Origin: Prevotella sp.
GTDB taxonomy: Bacteria; Bacteroidota; Bacteroidia; Bacteroidales; Dysgonomonadaceae
DNA length: 14,029 nt
Direction of reading: 5' to 3'
NCBI GenBank assembly: GCA_031260865.1
Contig: JAISKQ010000106.1
Location: 1-14,029 of the forward strand
Position numbers and translations under genes: made by a program. This document shows positions 6,591 through 14,029 of this stretch, in pieces; the first letter of the stretch is position 1; the number at the start of each line of letters is the position of its first letter. The notes under the pieces were generated by a model. That model did no database searches. It was not told the origin of the DNA and saw only the letters and a list, made by a program, of their open reading frames with translations.

Positions 6591-6710
6591 TTAGGCGCCA
6601 TATGGAACTTGCATGATTTTTATTATCATGGACTTTGGTGATTTGACAAAAATCATGCTTCGTTTCATAAGTGCGAATTTTTTAAGAATGTGAAGTTTGT
6701 ATGTTGCCAT
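6591..6710 (-). CDS. Possible small basic protein in the lrgA leader (39 aa)
   Basis: An ATG at 6710, preceded by gaaggaaat, opens a 39-residue frame that ends with TAA 18 bp before the lrgA start. The product has seven lysines, one arginine and no acidic residue, is rich in methionine and isoleucine, and would be a small cationic, partly amphipathic peptide (motifs ILKKFALMKRS and MIIKIMQVPYGA). It lies between the probable lrgA promoter and lrgA, so it would be co-transcribed with lrgAB. I recognise no family. A 40-codon frame can arise by chance in AT-rich DNA, and the same stretch holds inverted repeats, so it may instead be a structured leader. Confidence 0.3.
   Translation of the reverse strand: MATYKLHILKKFALMKRSMIFVKSPKSMIIKIMQVPYGA
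6611..6658 (-). promoter_or_regulatory. Inverted repeats in the lrgA leader with two alternative pairings
   Basis: gcatgattttt (6611-6621) is the exact complement of aaaaatcatgc (6648-6658), 26 nt apart. The first arm can also pair locally: catgat (6612-6617) with atcatg (6625-6630). The two structures exclude each other. Either would form in the leader RNA of lrgAB. A regulatory role is inferred only. Confidence 0.4.
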
Positions 6711-6748
6711 ATTTCCTTCACAATGATAACCTTTTTATTAAACGGGGA

Positions 6749-6756
6749 CAAAGGTA
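6749..6756 (-). promoter_or_regulatory. Probable lrgAB promoter -7 box
   Basis: The minus strand reads TACCTTTG, a TAnnTTTG match. No clear TTTG lies about 20 nt upstream. It is placed in the divergent lrgA/rnpA region. Confidence 0.42.
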
Positions 6757-6823
6757 GCTGTTTTTTTTATATAACTATCTGTAATATTACCCAATGTTTG
6801 TCATGGCTATTTGCTGCTCACTG

Positions 6824-6854
6824 TTTACCGTTAAAGAATATTGATGTATCTTTG
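6824..6854 (+). promoter_or_regulatory. rnpA-yidD promoter
   Basis: TTTA (6824-6827), a 19-nt gap and TATCTTTG (6847-6854) form a good Bacteroidota promoter with one mismatch in the -33 box. The start of transcription would be about 9 nt before the rnpA ATG, so the leader is very short. Confidence 0.6.
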
Positions 6855-6869
6855 TATGCTTATTATTGA

Positions 6870-7286
6870 ATGGAAAATAAAGACACATATAGAAATACCT
6901 TCCCCAAAGAAGAGAAACTCTGCCGAACGAAGTCTATTGATAGATTGTTCGCCGCGGGGAACTCTTTTATTGCATATCCGCTAAGGGTTGTTTATTGCTT
7001 GGAAGACAAGGCGAATGATCGTCCGAGTATTTCCGTCCTGACTAATGTGTCTAAAAAGAAATTTAAACGGGCGGTAAAACGCAATAGGGTAAAGCGTCTG
7101 ATAAGAGAAGCTTATCGTTTGAATAAGGCTGAATACATCGGTTTATTGGAATCAGACGACAAGTGTATGGATATAGCTTTTCTGTATCTTAAAAATGAAC
7201 TGCCTACCTATCAGGAAATAGAGAAGTCGATAAAGAAGGCATCCGCCATATTATCCGATAAGCTAAAAGAGGAGGAGCAGGAATGA
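6870..7286 (+). CDS. rnpA: Ribonuclease P protein component RnpA
   Basis: The small basic protein that binds the RNase P RNA and helps it remove 5' leaders from pre-tRNAs. At 138 residues it is slightly longer than the usual 115-125. The RNR signature is seen in [20 protein letters not shown], with the expected basic cluster. The N-terminal [20 protein letters not shown] and the strand YPLRVVYCL match the family, which uses them for leader binding. The last codons overlap the start of yidD. In Bacteroidota rnpA is commonly found away from dnaA and rpmH, and neither is visible here. The strong promoter just upstream suits a housekeeping gene. Confidence 0.95.
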   Translation: MENKDTYRNTFPKEEKLCRTKSIDRLFAAGNSFIAYPLRVVYCLEDKANDRPSISVLTNVSKKKFKRAVKRNRVKRLIREAYRLNKAEYIGLLESDDKCMDIAFLYLKNELPTYQEIEKSIKKASAILSDKLKEEEQE

Positions 7287-7504
7287 AGAAGCTGTTATCC
7301 CGTATATTATTATTGCCTGTCTATTTCTATAAATATAGCATCTCTCCCATGTTGCCGCCTTCGTGCCGTTATACGCCCACCTGTTCCGAATACGCGATAC
7401 AGGCAATTAAGAAATACGGGCCGTTTAAGGGACTTTGGTTGGCTACGAAACGCATTCTCCGTTGTCACCCATGGGGAGGTCACGGTTATGATCCCGTGCC
7501 CTGA
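7283..7504 (+). CDS. yidD: Membrane protein insertion efficiency factor YidD
   Basis: A 73-residue membrane-associated protein that helps insert and fold inner-membrane proteins together with YidC. The N-terminus has an amphipathic hydrophobic helix (4-20). The cysteine-rich family signature is complete: C28 and C34 in [12 protein letters not shown], and C61 in [14 protein letters not shown], which closes the protein. The start is fixed by the 4-bp ATGA overlap with rnpA and an AGGAGG at 7270-7275, 7 nt upstream. The rnpA-yidD pair is one of the most conserved gene orders in bacteria; in Bacteroidales tatD or tyrS often follows, but here the order breaks after yidD. Confidence 0.96.
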   Translation: MKKLLSRILLLPVYFYKYSISPMLPPSCRYTPTCSEYAIQAIKKYGPFKGLWLATKRILRCHPWGGHGYDPVP

Positions 7505-7862
7505 TGGATGATAGAATTGAAATCGGGTCAAAGTTTGCTGCTGATCTGCGCCTTTCCCTCCTTTATTGACCTGTTTGAGTTTTATTTCGATTCACTTTAA
7601 CTGATATTTAGTCGGTTAATAGTGATAAATTATAGAGGGAATACAGGTGTTTTTCTTCGGATTGGATTATCCTGTAAATGCAGGAGATCATCTTTTATGT
7701 TAATATTTCCTATACGGTAATGAGTCGGAATGACAAACTTGGAATAAAATGGGACAAAAGAGAAATTAATTTCTCTTTTGTCCCATTTAGAAACAATGAT
7801 TATTCAATTGAAATATATCCTAAGCCGAAATCGCCGATATATAATATATAATAGCGGTAGGC
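7505..7862. other. Gene-free region between yidD and the lipoprotein gene
   Basis: No gene is supported. A frame that begins on the yidD stop codon (TGATG) runs only 21 codons. A weak 5-bp hairpin lies at 7670-7685. The one strong element is the 42-bp palindrome at 7747-7788. An imperfect hairpin (taagcc 7821-7826 with ggctta 7860-7865) overlaps the lipoprotein stop codon. Confidence 0.55.
7747..7788. terminator. 42-bp perfect palindrome, probable bidirectional terminator
   Basis: Two 21-bp arms (7747-7767 and 7768-7788) are exact complements with no spacer. Each arm has a GC-containing core, gggacaaaagag, flanked by A/T, and the outer ends give ATTT on both strands. It lies between the convergent yidD (+) and the susCD-lipoprotein operon (-), where a terminator for both strands is expected. 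T-runs after the stem are short. A protein-binding site is the alternative. Confidence 0.65.
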
Positions 7863-8246
7863 TTATTTAGGCTGAATATTAACCACGCATCTTGTACTTA
7901 CTCCTGAACCGTCGGTAGCGCTGACTATCAATGTGTCTATTCCTACAGTTTTCGGCTTAAGAAGTCCCGCGTCGGTTACTTCCATCAATTCGGGATGCTT
8001 GTTGGTAAATATCAGTTTTTGGTTTTTCGCGTCTTTCGGCAAGACCGCCACAGTGAGTTGCAGCTGTACATTTTCTTTAAGTGAAATCTGCATAGATGGC
8101 GTTCCTGTACTTACATAAACGGCTTCCTTAACGCTGATTGAGGTTATTTTCCCATTATTCTCCGGTTCAAATCCCTGAGGTTCGCATCCGGTTATCGCCA
8201 TTGCGGCGATAATCAAGATGGTAGATAAATATATAATTTTTTTCAT
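7863..8246 (-). CDS. Small Ig-like (BIG_2 type) lipoprotein of the susCD operon
   Basis: A 127-residue secreted lipoprotein. The first 20 residues form a lipoprotein signal peptide ending in the lipobox AITG with C21 as the lipid-bearing residue. After a short linker, residues from about 33 to 125 look like one bacterial Ig-like domain of the BIG_2 type: the pattern ITSISV, LQLTVAVLPKDAKNQ, VTDAGLLKPKTVGIDTLIV and a closing VVNIQP follows the family. It lies 24 bp downstream of susD on the same strand and just before the palindromic terminator, so it is the last gene of the operon. Small lipoproteins at this place often sit on the cell surface and may help bind the substrate; that role is inferred. 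It is shorter than most surface glycan-binding proteins and has no second domain. Confidence 0.8.
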   Translation of the reverse strand: MKKIIYLSTILIIAAMAITGCEPQGFEPENNGKITSISVKEAVYVSTGTPSMQISLKENVQLQLTVAVLPKDAKNQKLIFTNKHPELMEVTDAGLLKPKTVGIDTLIVSATDGSGVSTRCVVNIQPK

Positions 8247-8270
8247 ATTCTTTTGTTTGATGGTTGTTTA

Positions 8271-10256
8271 TTAACGTTTTATGTCTTGCCATCCGGGGCT
8301 TTGAGTAAGATTTTTATTTAATTCAAGTTCCTGCAACGGTATCGGATTGAAATAATACATATCTTCCCATTTCACTACTCCGTTTGCCACACCCGGACTC
8401 TTTGGATAACCAATGATAAAGCCTTCGCTATCAATGAATACATCCGCGTTAAGGGTCGCTTTAGGAGCGTTTTTCGCCTTGCTGGTATTCGAGCCGTTAT
8501 ACAATGCTTGTTTTTCGGCTGTAAACTTCATACCACGTACAGGCTTTTCGATAAATTTACCGGCTTTCCATCTTACTAAGTCTTCACGGCGTTGTCCTTC
8601 CAAAGCCATTTCGATACGACGTTCGCGACGTATCTCACGGATGATAGGGCTAGGAACATATCCTGCATACTGTTGATAAAGATTGTCTAATCTGGTATCG
8701 GCAGGTATGTTTTGCAATGTCAACTTACTATTGGGATAAGTAGCAAAATCAAATCCGGCGCGTTTGCGTAGCGCATTGACTGTAAGATCTAAGTCATCAT
8801 TTGTTATTGTACCTAATTCTGCTTTAGCCTCCGCCAACATCAGCAAAGCTTCGCCATAGCGGAAAATAAGGGCTGTTTGACTTCCGCTTGTTGTGCTACC
8901 ATTATCAATCGGTTCATTTGTCCAGTGTTTGATAAACATATAACCTGTCACACACGGACCGCCTGTAGGCGTTTGGTTGGCAGTAGGACAGTTATAAGTG
9001 ATTTCCGGATATTTAAGCCCGTTCAACGTTTGGTTGATAGTTCCTGATTCACGTTCAAAAATCGTGATGTATTCACCGGGTTTCACTATGGTTTGTTTCA
9101 GGCGCGGGTCGCGGTTATCCAATTCGCGCCAGTCGTCGCCGTCATAGCCCTTGAAAAGCGGACTTGATGTGATTGGCAAACCATCAATACACAGGTATTC
9201 ATCCACCAAGTCCTTCGTCGCGCCTTTACAGTAACGTCCACTGGCATTTCCTCTATTCATATTGAAATAACGAGATGTCCCGTGTCCCAGTTTATCGCCG
9301 TCATACACGCGCGCCAAAATAGCTTCTTTATGACTACCGCCGGTAAGTCCGTTCAATTTAAACAAATGCCAATAAGGGTCGTTTCCAACTTCTGTACTTG
9401 GCACATCATATAACTGATATTTTCCAACGATGGCTTGGCAAGCTGTCTCACACTCTTTTAAGAATTTATCGGCAGTACCTTGCAAGTTCAATTCAGTATG
9501 GTATTTGCGGAAAGTTCCTTCAAACAAGCAGAAACGGGCTTTAAGGAAATTCGCCATATCGCGGTTGATTCGTCCGACAGCCGTTCCGTTAGTCGCGATA
9601 TTCTGCACGGCATAGTTAAGACATTCTAATACATGGTCTGCCAACTCGGTGCGGGAGGTACGTGGAGCATATAACTCCGGAGAATTGATATTCAGGTCGG
9701 ATTCCAACCAAGGCACCTCTCCAAAAGCAACCATCTTCATATAGTAATCCCATGCTTTGAAGAAATAGGCTTCGGCAGCCCATTTATTCAAATCAGCCGG
9801 ATTATTGACCGAACTTTCGGCTTCGCGGTAATGATTCAAAAAATAATTCACTGTACGGAGGTTAGTCCATAACCAGCCTGTACGGTTAGCGTTGGTAAGC
9901 GAAGTGGACTCAGCCGCAGGAACCGACCATGTACCTGCCAAACGGTCAACTATATTACCCGTACTATTAGAGAATCCCATCGCATTGTCGGTGAAAAGAT
10001 CGCCGAACATAATGTTACTTCCTCTGGTAATATAAAAAGGCGGCTGATAATCGTAAGCATTACCTCTTCCATGCCCTGTCGCATACACATCATACAGTTG
10101 ATTCAGATACAGAGGCAAATCTCCTTCGTTTTTAAGGAAAGAGCCTTCGGCGAGTACCTGGCTCGGATCTTGTTGCATAAAATCGTCGTTACAAGAAGTT
10201 AATGTAAAACCTATTGACACGCAACCGATTGCAATATATTTTAGTAAATTTTTCAT
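8271..10256 (-). CDS. SusD/RagB-family surface lipoprotein
   Basis: A 661-residue SusD-like protein, at the long end of the family. It caps the SusC channel and binds the substrate at the cell surface. The signal peptide ends in LTSC with C22 as lipidated cysteine, followed by NDD. Family landmarks are LPLYLNQLYDVYATG near the N-terminus, AEAYFFKAWDYYMKM (about 160-175) in the helical TPR part, FRYGEALLMLAEAKAEL (about 460-475), and the strongly conserved RRERRIEMALEGQRREDLVR (about 545-565). The gene starts 30 bp after the susC stop. The substrate cannot be told from sequence, and no enzyme gene near it gives a hint. Nothing looks broken. Length and order make the SusD assignment secure. Confidence 0.95.
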   Translation of the reverse strand: MKNLLKYIAIGCVSIGFTLTSCNDDFMQQDPSQVLAEGSFLKNEGDLPLYLNQLYDVYATGHGRGNAYDYQPPFYITRGSNIMFGDLFTDNAMGFSNSTGNIVDRLAGTWSVPAAESTSLTNANRTGWLWTNLRTVNYFLNHYREAESSVNNPADLNKWAAEAYFFKAWDYYMKMVAFGEVPWLESDLNINSPELYAPRTSRTELADHVLECLNYAVQNIATNGTAVGRINRDMANFLKARFCLFEGTFRKYHTELNLQGTADKFLKECETACQAIVGKYQLYDVPSTEVGNDPYWHLFKLNGLTGGSHKEAILARVYDGDKLGHGTSRYFNMNRGNASGRYCKGATKDLVDEYLCIDGLPITSSPLFKGYDGDDWRELDNRDPRLKQTIVKPGEYITIFERESGTINQTLNGLKYPEITYNCPTANQTPTGGPCVTGYMFIKHWTNEPIDNGSTTSGSQTALIFRYGEALLMLAEAKAELGTITNDDLDLTVNALRKRAGFDFATYPNSKLTLQNIPADTRLDNLYQQYAGYVPSPIIREIRRERRIEMALEGQRREDLVRWKAGKFIEKPVRGMKFTAEKQALYNGSNTSKAKNAPKATLNADVFIDSEGFIIGYPKSPGVANGVVKWEDMYYFNPIPLQELELNKNLTQSPGWQDIKR

Positions 10257-10286
10257 ATCCTTGTTTATATTTATTATATATAATAA

Positions 10287-13200
10287 TTAAAAGGTTATTT
10301 GAGCGCCTACAGCAATCGTCCTCTTCTGAGGATAAGCATCCGAAATTTGGTCGGGATCCAGAATAGACGGAATTTCCGTAATTTCAAACAAGTTGTAGCC
10401 CGATAGGGTAAAGCGTAATTTTTCAATATGCAGTTTTCTTATTAGCGAAGTCGGAATTGTATAGCCTAATACCGCCTGCTTCATTCGCAGGTAAGCGCCG
10501 TTGACCAACCATCCGGTCTGAACGGAAGGACCTCCTGCTGTTGATCTGTAACGAGGAAAGTTCGCGTCGGTTTGATCCGGTTTCCATGAACGTTCATACA
10601 TCCATTTACTGCCGGCGTTATTTGTTCCGCCGCCCCAATAACTAGTGCTGCCAATCCATAGGTCGCGTTTTCCAACCCCCTGAAACAACATATTGATGTC
10701 AAAACCTTTCCATGAAGCTCCGAGCGTAACGCCAAAGTTATAGCGCGGCGTGCTGTTTCCGATAATACGTCTGTCGCCCGGATCGTCAGCTGTATTAGAT
10801 CCGCTGTTGATAACTCCGTCTCCGTTCAAGTCTTTATACCACGGATCACCGGGATAAAGGGTTCCTGTATGGTACGGTCCGTCAAAAACATACTTGTTGC
10901 CATCAATTGTAAGGTCTTCCTTTTGCAGGATACCTCCGGTTTCATAACCCCATATTTCGCCGACAGTCATGCCGGTGTAGAAGTTGTAGTCACCTAACGC
11001 TTTTATGGCATTGGATGGATAATTCAATACTTTGGATGTAGCATCCGACAACACAAGCCCTACGTTGTATTGCAAACCATTTGTCAGTTTGTCCGCCCAG
11101 TTCATGCTCAGTTCCCAACCTCTTGACCGAAGAACACCTGAATTTTCACGTGGCGGTTGCACGCCCAGTAAATTCGGGAATGCGCTTCCTCCGTCAACCA
11201 AAATATCGGTGGTTTTGCGTTCATAGACGTCCAACGAAGCATTTAAACGGTTGTTAAAGAAACCCAAATCTATCGCGTAGTTGGTTGTAGCCGCTTTTTC
11301 CCATGTCAGATAAGGAGATATCAAATTGGGAGCTTTCACCGTATTAGGCCAACTGCCGTCCAACAGGTAATTGGCTACGGCTGATTCCATCAAAGGCTGA
11401 TAAGGATAATACCTATCCGGCTGGCTACCCAACTTACCATACGAAAATCTGATTTTCATGTTTGAAAGCCAATTTTTCGAAAAGTCCATAAACTGTTCTT
11501 CCGATACTCTCCATCCGGCGGAGAAAGAAGGGAAGAAGAAAAATCGTCCACCGGGTGTGAATCTACTGCTGCCGTCATAGCGACCATTCATCTCGAATAA
11601 ATATTTTCCGGCGAAATTATAATTGACCCTGCCAAACAATGCTCTACCTGTCCGTCTTTGCGCCTCGGTTTCCATTCTATTTAGAGTAGGGTCTTCCGTT
11701 GCGCTTGGATTTAAGATGTTAGGCGATAATAACTTGTGCAAGTAAAGACCCGATGAGCTATAATCTACATATTCCTGATTATACCCAACGATTGCCGAAA
11801 GAGTATGATTCCCTTTGAACGTTTTGTTGAAATCGGCATAGACATTGATTTGGTAATTGTCGGTAACGTCTTTTTCCAAAGTACCTAAATTTTCTTTGTA
11901 TTCCGCTTGTTCGCTTACCGGCATCCATGTATAGGTAATGTAGTAATGCGATGGGTTGACGCGCCTCATTGTTCTTCCCTGCGGCGTATAATAAAGATCT
12001 GCTTTCAGTTTCAGTGTTTTTGGAATAACAATAAATTCCGGTGACACAGCCAAAACCGTAGTCCATCGGTTTGTTACTGTTCTTGAACCATAACCATACC
12101 AAGCAAGAAAATTATCCGTCCACTGCTCGCCGCAAGGGTCGGACTCCAAGGTCTTGATAGGCATATTAATATTCTTATCGGCGTCTTGTTTCAATACCGA
12201 CCAGATATTGCCTTTGTAACTGGGCACATAAGGTTCATCGTAACTGTTGCGGTTATAATTGGCTCTTACTTCCACATTAAACCAGTCCGTTACTTTTGCA
12301 TTAAAATGGGTAGATACGTTGTAACGGTTATACTTGTCTTTACCGATTTTATACATGCCGTCTTCGGTAAGATAACCTAATGACAGGTTATAAGCGACTT
12401 TATCGGTACCACCCGAAACGCTTAGGTTATGTTTTTGCGTAGGTGTCCAGTCCTTTACAATTAATTTGTAGGGGTTCATATTTCCTGTCCATACGATAGT
12501 GCTACCATTCATAATATATCTGTTATCCGGATTTGTCGGATCGCTCATATATCTTTCTATCCCTTCCATTTTCCGTTTGTCCAGGTCGCTGGCTGTACCG
12601 CCGATAGACGTCCATTCCGCGTTTTGCATCACGAAGCGCTGTATTTCGTAGGCATTCATTATGTCAGGCAGAGCCGCCGGCTTATCCCACGAAAGGTCGT
12701 AGCTATAATTTATTTTCCCCTTTTGGTTAAATTTACCCGATTTGGTGGTTATCAGGATAACCCCGAATGTAGCCTTTGTTCCGTAGATGGCGGCGGCTGA
12801 GGCATCTTTGATAACGCTCATGCCTTCAATATCGTTCGGATTCAACTGGTTGACTAATGTAGCAGACATTTCCACGCCGTCCACTAAGATCAAAGGAGAA
12901 CCGTTCTGAAGTTCCCATCTTCCTTCATTTTCATTATAGTCAATAGATGTAGTTCCCCTAATATTGAAATTAGGCACGGTGTTTGGTTTACCATCGTTCA
13001 TCGAGATATTCAGATTGGGAACAACACCTTGTAACGCTTGCCCGATGTTCGTTACCGGACGGTTTTCAAAAGCGTCGGCGCCTACAGAACTTATAGCGCC
13101 GGTCAGGTTTACTTTTTTCTGTGTCTGAAACCCGACAACGACTACTTCGTCCAATTCTTTAGTGTCTTCGGCAAGACTGATATTAATTACAGTTTGTGAA

Positions 13201-13487
13201 CCTACTTTACGTTCTTGTTTTGTATATCCTACAAGCGAGAATACCAAGACCGTATTTTGGTCATTAACTGTAATACTATACTTCCCGTCAAGATCGGTCA
13301 TTGTCCCTTTGGTCGTATTCTTAACGGCGACACTGACTCCTATGAGGGGTTCATTACTTTCATCCGTTACTGTTCCGGTAATTATATTCTGCGCTCCGGC
13401 AGAAGCAGCGGAAATAAAACCGAGAAGAAGTAACAAAAAGATTCTACATTTGAATCTCTTTCTAAAACTCTCTGATGAATGATTCAT
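10287..13487 (-). CDS. SusC/RagA-family TonB-dependent outer-membrane transporter
   Basis: A 1066-residue outer-membrane channel that imports oligomers bound by the SusD partner, powered by TonB. The signal peptide (1-32) has a long Leu run and ends in SAGA. Residues about 35-108 form the carboxypeptidase-regulatory-like domain (ITGTVTDESNEPLIGVSV, DLDGKYSI). The TonB box is near DEVVVVGF (113-120). The plug domain follows (about 121-255: LTGAISSVGADAFENRP, INIRG-type NFNIRGTTSID, ILVDGVEM, SVIKDASAAAIYGTKA). The rest is the 22-stranded barrel, closing in a C-terminal Phe (IAVGAQITF) as needed for outer-membrane assembly. It is the first gene of the operon; the regulator gene lies 293 bp upstream. 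Many SusC genes have such regulators, which usually sense the breakdown product of the substrate. Confidence 0.97.
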   Translation of the reverse strand: MNHSSESFRKRFKCRIFLLLLLGFISAASAGAQNIITGTVTDESNEPLIGVSVAVKNTTKGTMTDLDGKYSITVNDQNTVLVFSLVGYTKQERKVGSQTVINISLAEDTKELDEVVVVGFQTQKKVNLTGAISSVGADAFENRPVTNIGQALQGVVPNLNISMNDGKPNTVPNFNIRGTTSIDYNENEGRWELQNGSPLILVDGVEMSATLVNQLNPNDIEGMSVIKDASAAAIYGTKATFGVILITTKSGKFNQKGKINYSYDLSWDKPAALPDIMNAYEIQRFVMQNAEWTSIGGTASDLDKRKMEGIERYMSDPTNPDNRYIMNGSTIVWTGNMNPYKLIVKDWTPTQKHNLSVSGGTDKVAYNLSLGYLTEDGMYKIGKDKYNRYNVSTHFNAKVTDWFNVEVRANYNRNSYDEPYVPSYKGNIWSVLKQDADKNINMPIKTLESDPCGEQWTDNFLAWYGYGSRTVTNRWTTVLAVSPEFIVIPKTLKLKADLYYTPQGRTMRRVNPSHYYITYTWMPVSEQAEYKENLGTLEKDVTDNYQINVYADFNKTFKGNHTLSAIVGYNQEYVDYSSSGLYLHKLLSPNILNPSATEDPTLNRMETEAQRRTGRALFGRVNYNFAGKYLFEMNGRYDGSSRFTPGGRFFFFPSFSAGWRVSEEQFMDFSKNWLSNMKIRFSYGKLGSQPDRYYPYQPLMESAVANYLLDGSWPNTVKAPNLISPYLTWEKAATTNYAIDLGFFNNRLNASLDVYERKTTDILVDGGSAFPNLLGVQPPRENSGVLRSRGWELSMNWADKLTNGLQYNVGLVLSDATSKVLNYPSNAIKALGDYNFYTGMTVGEIWGYETGGILQKEDLTIDGNKYVFDGPYHTGTLYPGDPWYKDLNGDGVINSGSNTADDPGDRRIIGNSTPRYNFGVTLGASWKGFDINMLFQGVGKRDLWIGSTSYWGGGTNNAGSKWMYERSWKPDQTDANFPRYRSTAGGPSVQTGWLVNGAYLRMKQAVLGYTIPTSLIRKLHIEKLRFTLSGYNLFEITEIPSILDPDQISDAYPQKRTIAVGAQITF

Positions 13488-13572
13488 ATAAAAATAGATT
13501 AAAGATTTAAAAATGGTTATATGTATATTTATTCTTTCTTTATCAGATGAATAATCTCACTATATGGATTCC

Positions 13573-13676
13573 CGTAAGAAGTAAAATTAGGATTATCGTA
13601 AGAAGTTTACATGTACATGTTTTTATAGTAAATTTGTAATTCAAAGATTTTCGGTGATAAAAGTATTCTTCTTACG
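13573..13676 (-). promoter_or_regulatory. Candidate operator region upstream of susC
   Basis: The 9-mer cgtaagaag occurs at 13573-13581 and 13597-13605 (direct, 24 bp from start to start) and inverted as cttcttacg at 13668-13676. A 12-bp perfect palindrome acatgtacatgt lies at 13609-13620. On the minus strand AATCTTTG (13649-13642) resembles a -7 box and would place the 13668-13676 copy at its -33 position. The spacing of about two helical turns between the direct copies suits an AraC-type protein, and the gene for one is adjacent. Function is inferred. The 293-bp gap between susC and the regulator gene holds nothing else clear. Confidence 0.5.
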
Positions 13677-13780
13677 TTTTAGATAGACATTATGCGGGTT
13701 GCTTTTATTGCTTTATTTTTTGCTCTAAATGCTAATCGATTTATATATAGTATTATATTTGAGAATAAATAGAAAGTTGT

Positions 13781-14029
13781 TTATGTATTATTTTTCTTCT
13801 TATGCTTTACGGTGAAAGCCGTAGGCGTTTCACCAAATTCTTTTTTGAAAGCGCTTGTGAAATAAGATTGGCTTTTGATGCCTATTATCTCCATTACCTG
13901 AAGCATGGACATGTCCTGCTCAATAATCAAACGCGCCGCCTTTCTCAATCGGTAATTTAAGATAAACTCAACAATAGACTTATCGGTAAGCGTTTTCACT
14001 TTTGAATAAAGCTTGCTCCGGCTCATTGA
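13781..14029 (-). CDS. AraC-type regulator, C-terminal part (probably a hybrid two-component regulator)
   Basis: Only the last 82 or so residues are in the window; the frame is open to the window edge, and the Met at 14026 is probably internal. The visible part is the second half of an AraC/XylS DNA-binding domain: MSRSKLYSKVK ends the first helix-turn-helix, FILNYRLRKAARLI is the linking helix, and VMEIIGIKSQSYFTSAFKKEFGETPTAF is the second helix-turn-helix with its conserved closing helix. It ends in a basic tail (KHKKKNNT). The match to the ends of hybrid two-component regulators beside susCD genes, and the gene's place, make this the likely regulator of the operon. A plain AraC regulator cannot be ruled out without the upstream sequence. 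Confidence 0.85.
   Translation of the reverse strand, partial: SMSRSKLYSKVKTLTDKSIVEFILNYRLRKAARLIIEQDMSMLQVMEIIGIKSQSYFTSAFKKEFGETPTAFTVKHKKKNNT

Noticed and set aside
7504..7569. Short frame coupled to the yidD stop by TGATG
   Set aside because: Only 21 codons, with no resemblance to tatD or another expected neighbour.

Overview
The window looks like chromosomal DNA of a member of the Bacteroidota, most likely the order Bacteroidales. Three things point there: a SusC/SusD outer-membrane uptake pair followed by a small surface-type lipoprotein; the C-terminal AraC-type domain of a regulator of the hybrid two-component kind next to that pair; and -7 promoter boxes of the form TAnnTTTG in front of most genes, with little use of Shine-Dalgarno sequences. 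Genus and species cannot be read from the sequence.

Layout. 1-226 is gene-free and holds repeat-like and hairpin sequence. murI (glutamate racemase, -) is at 227-1054. An AT-rich accessory gene for a DUF3800 protein (+) is at 1409-2140. uup (ABC-F ATPase, -) is at 2329-4203, with a heptamer repeat in its leader. 4204-5538 is a repeat island: a REP-associated tyrosine (IS200-like) transposase gene (-, 4794-5255) flanked by inverted clusters of small palindromes, plus a third cluster further out. lrgB and lrgA (-, 5539-6572) overlap by 4 bp and are preceded by a possible 39-residue ORF in the leader. rnpA and yidD (+, 6870-7504) also overlap by 4 bp. A 42-bp perfect palindrome (7747-7788) separates yidD from the convergent operon susC-susD-lipoprotein (-, 13487 to 7863). 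The window ends inside the regulator gene (-, 13781-14029).

How the genes relate. rnpA/yidD make an RNA-processing protein and a membrane-insertion factor. lrgAB make a paired inner-membrane system. The susC/susD/lipoprotein operon probably builds a TonB-driven uptake complex whose substrate is unknown; no degrading enzyme is encoded in the window, and the regulator upstream is the likely activator. murI and uup are ordinary housekeeping genes. The DUF3800 gene and the REP island are the accessory parts.

The most interesting item is the transposase with its palindrome clusters. The palindromes are kept while the spacers between them diverge, which suggests that the hairpins themselves are what is recognised. 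Second are the repeated 9-mers in front of susC and the small basic ORF in the lrgA leader. I do not see a clearly new defence or biosynthetic system.
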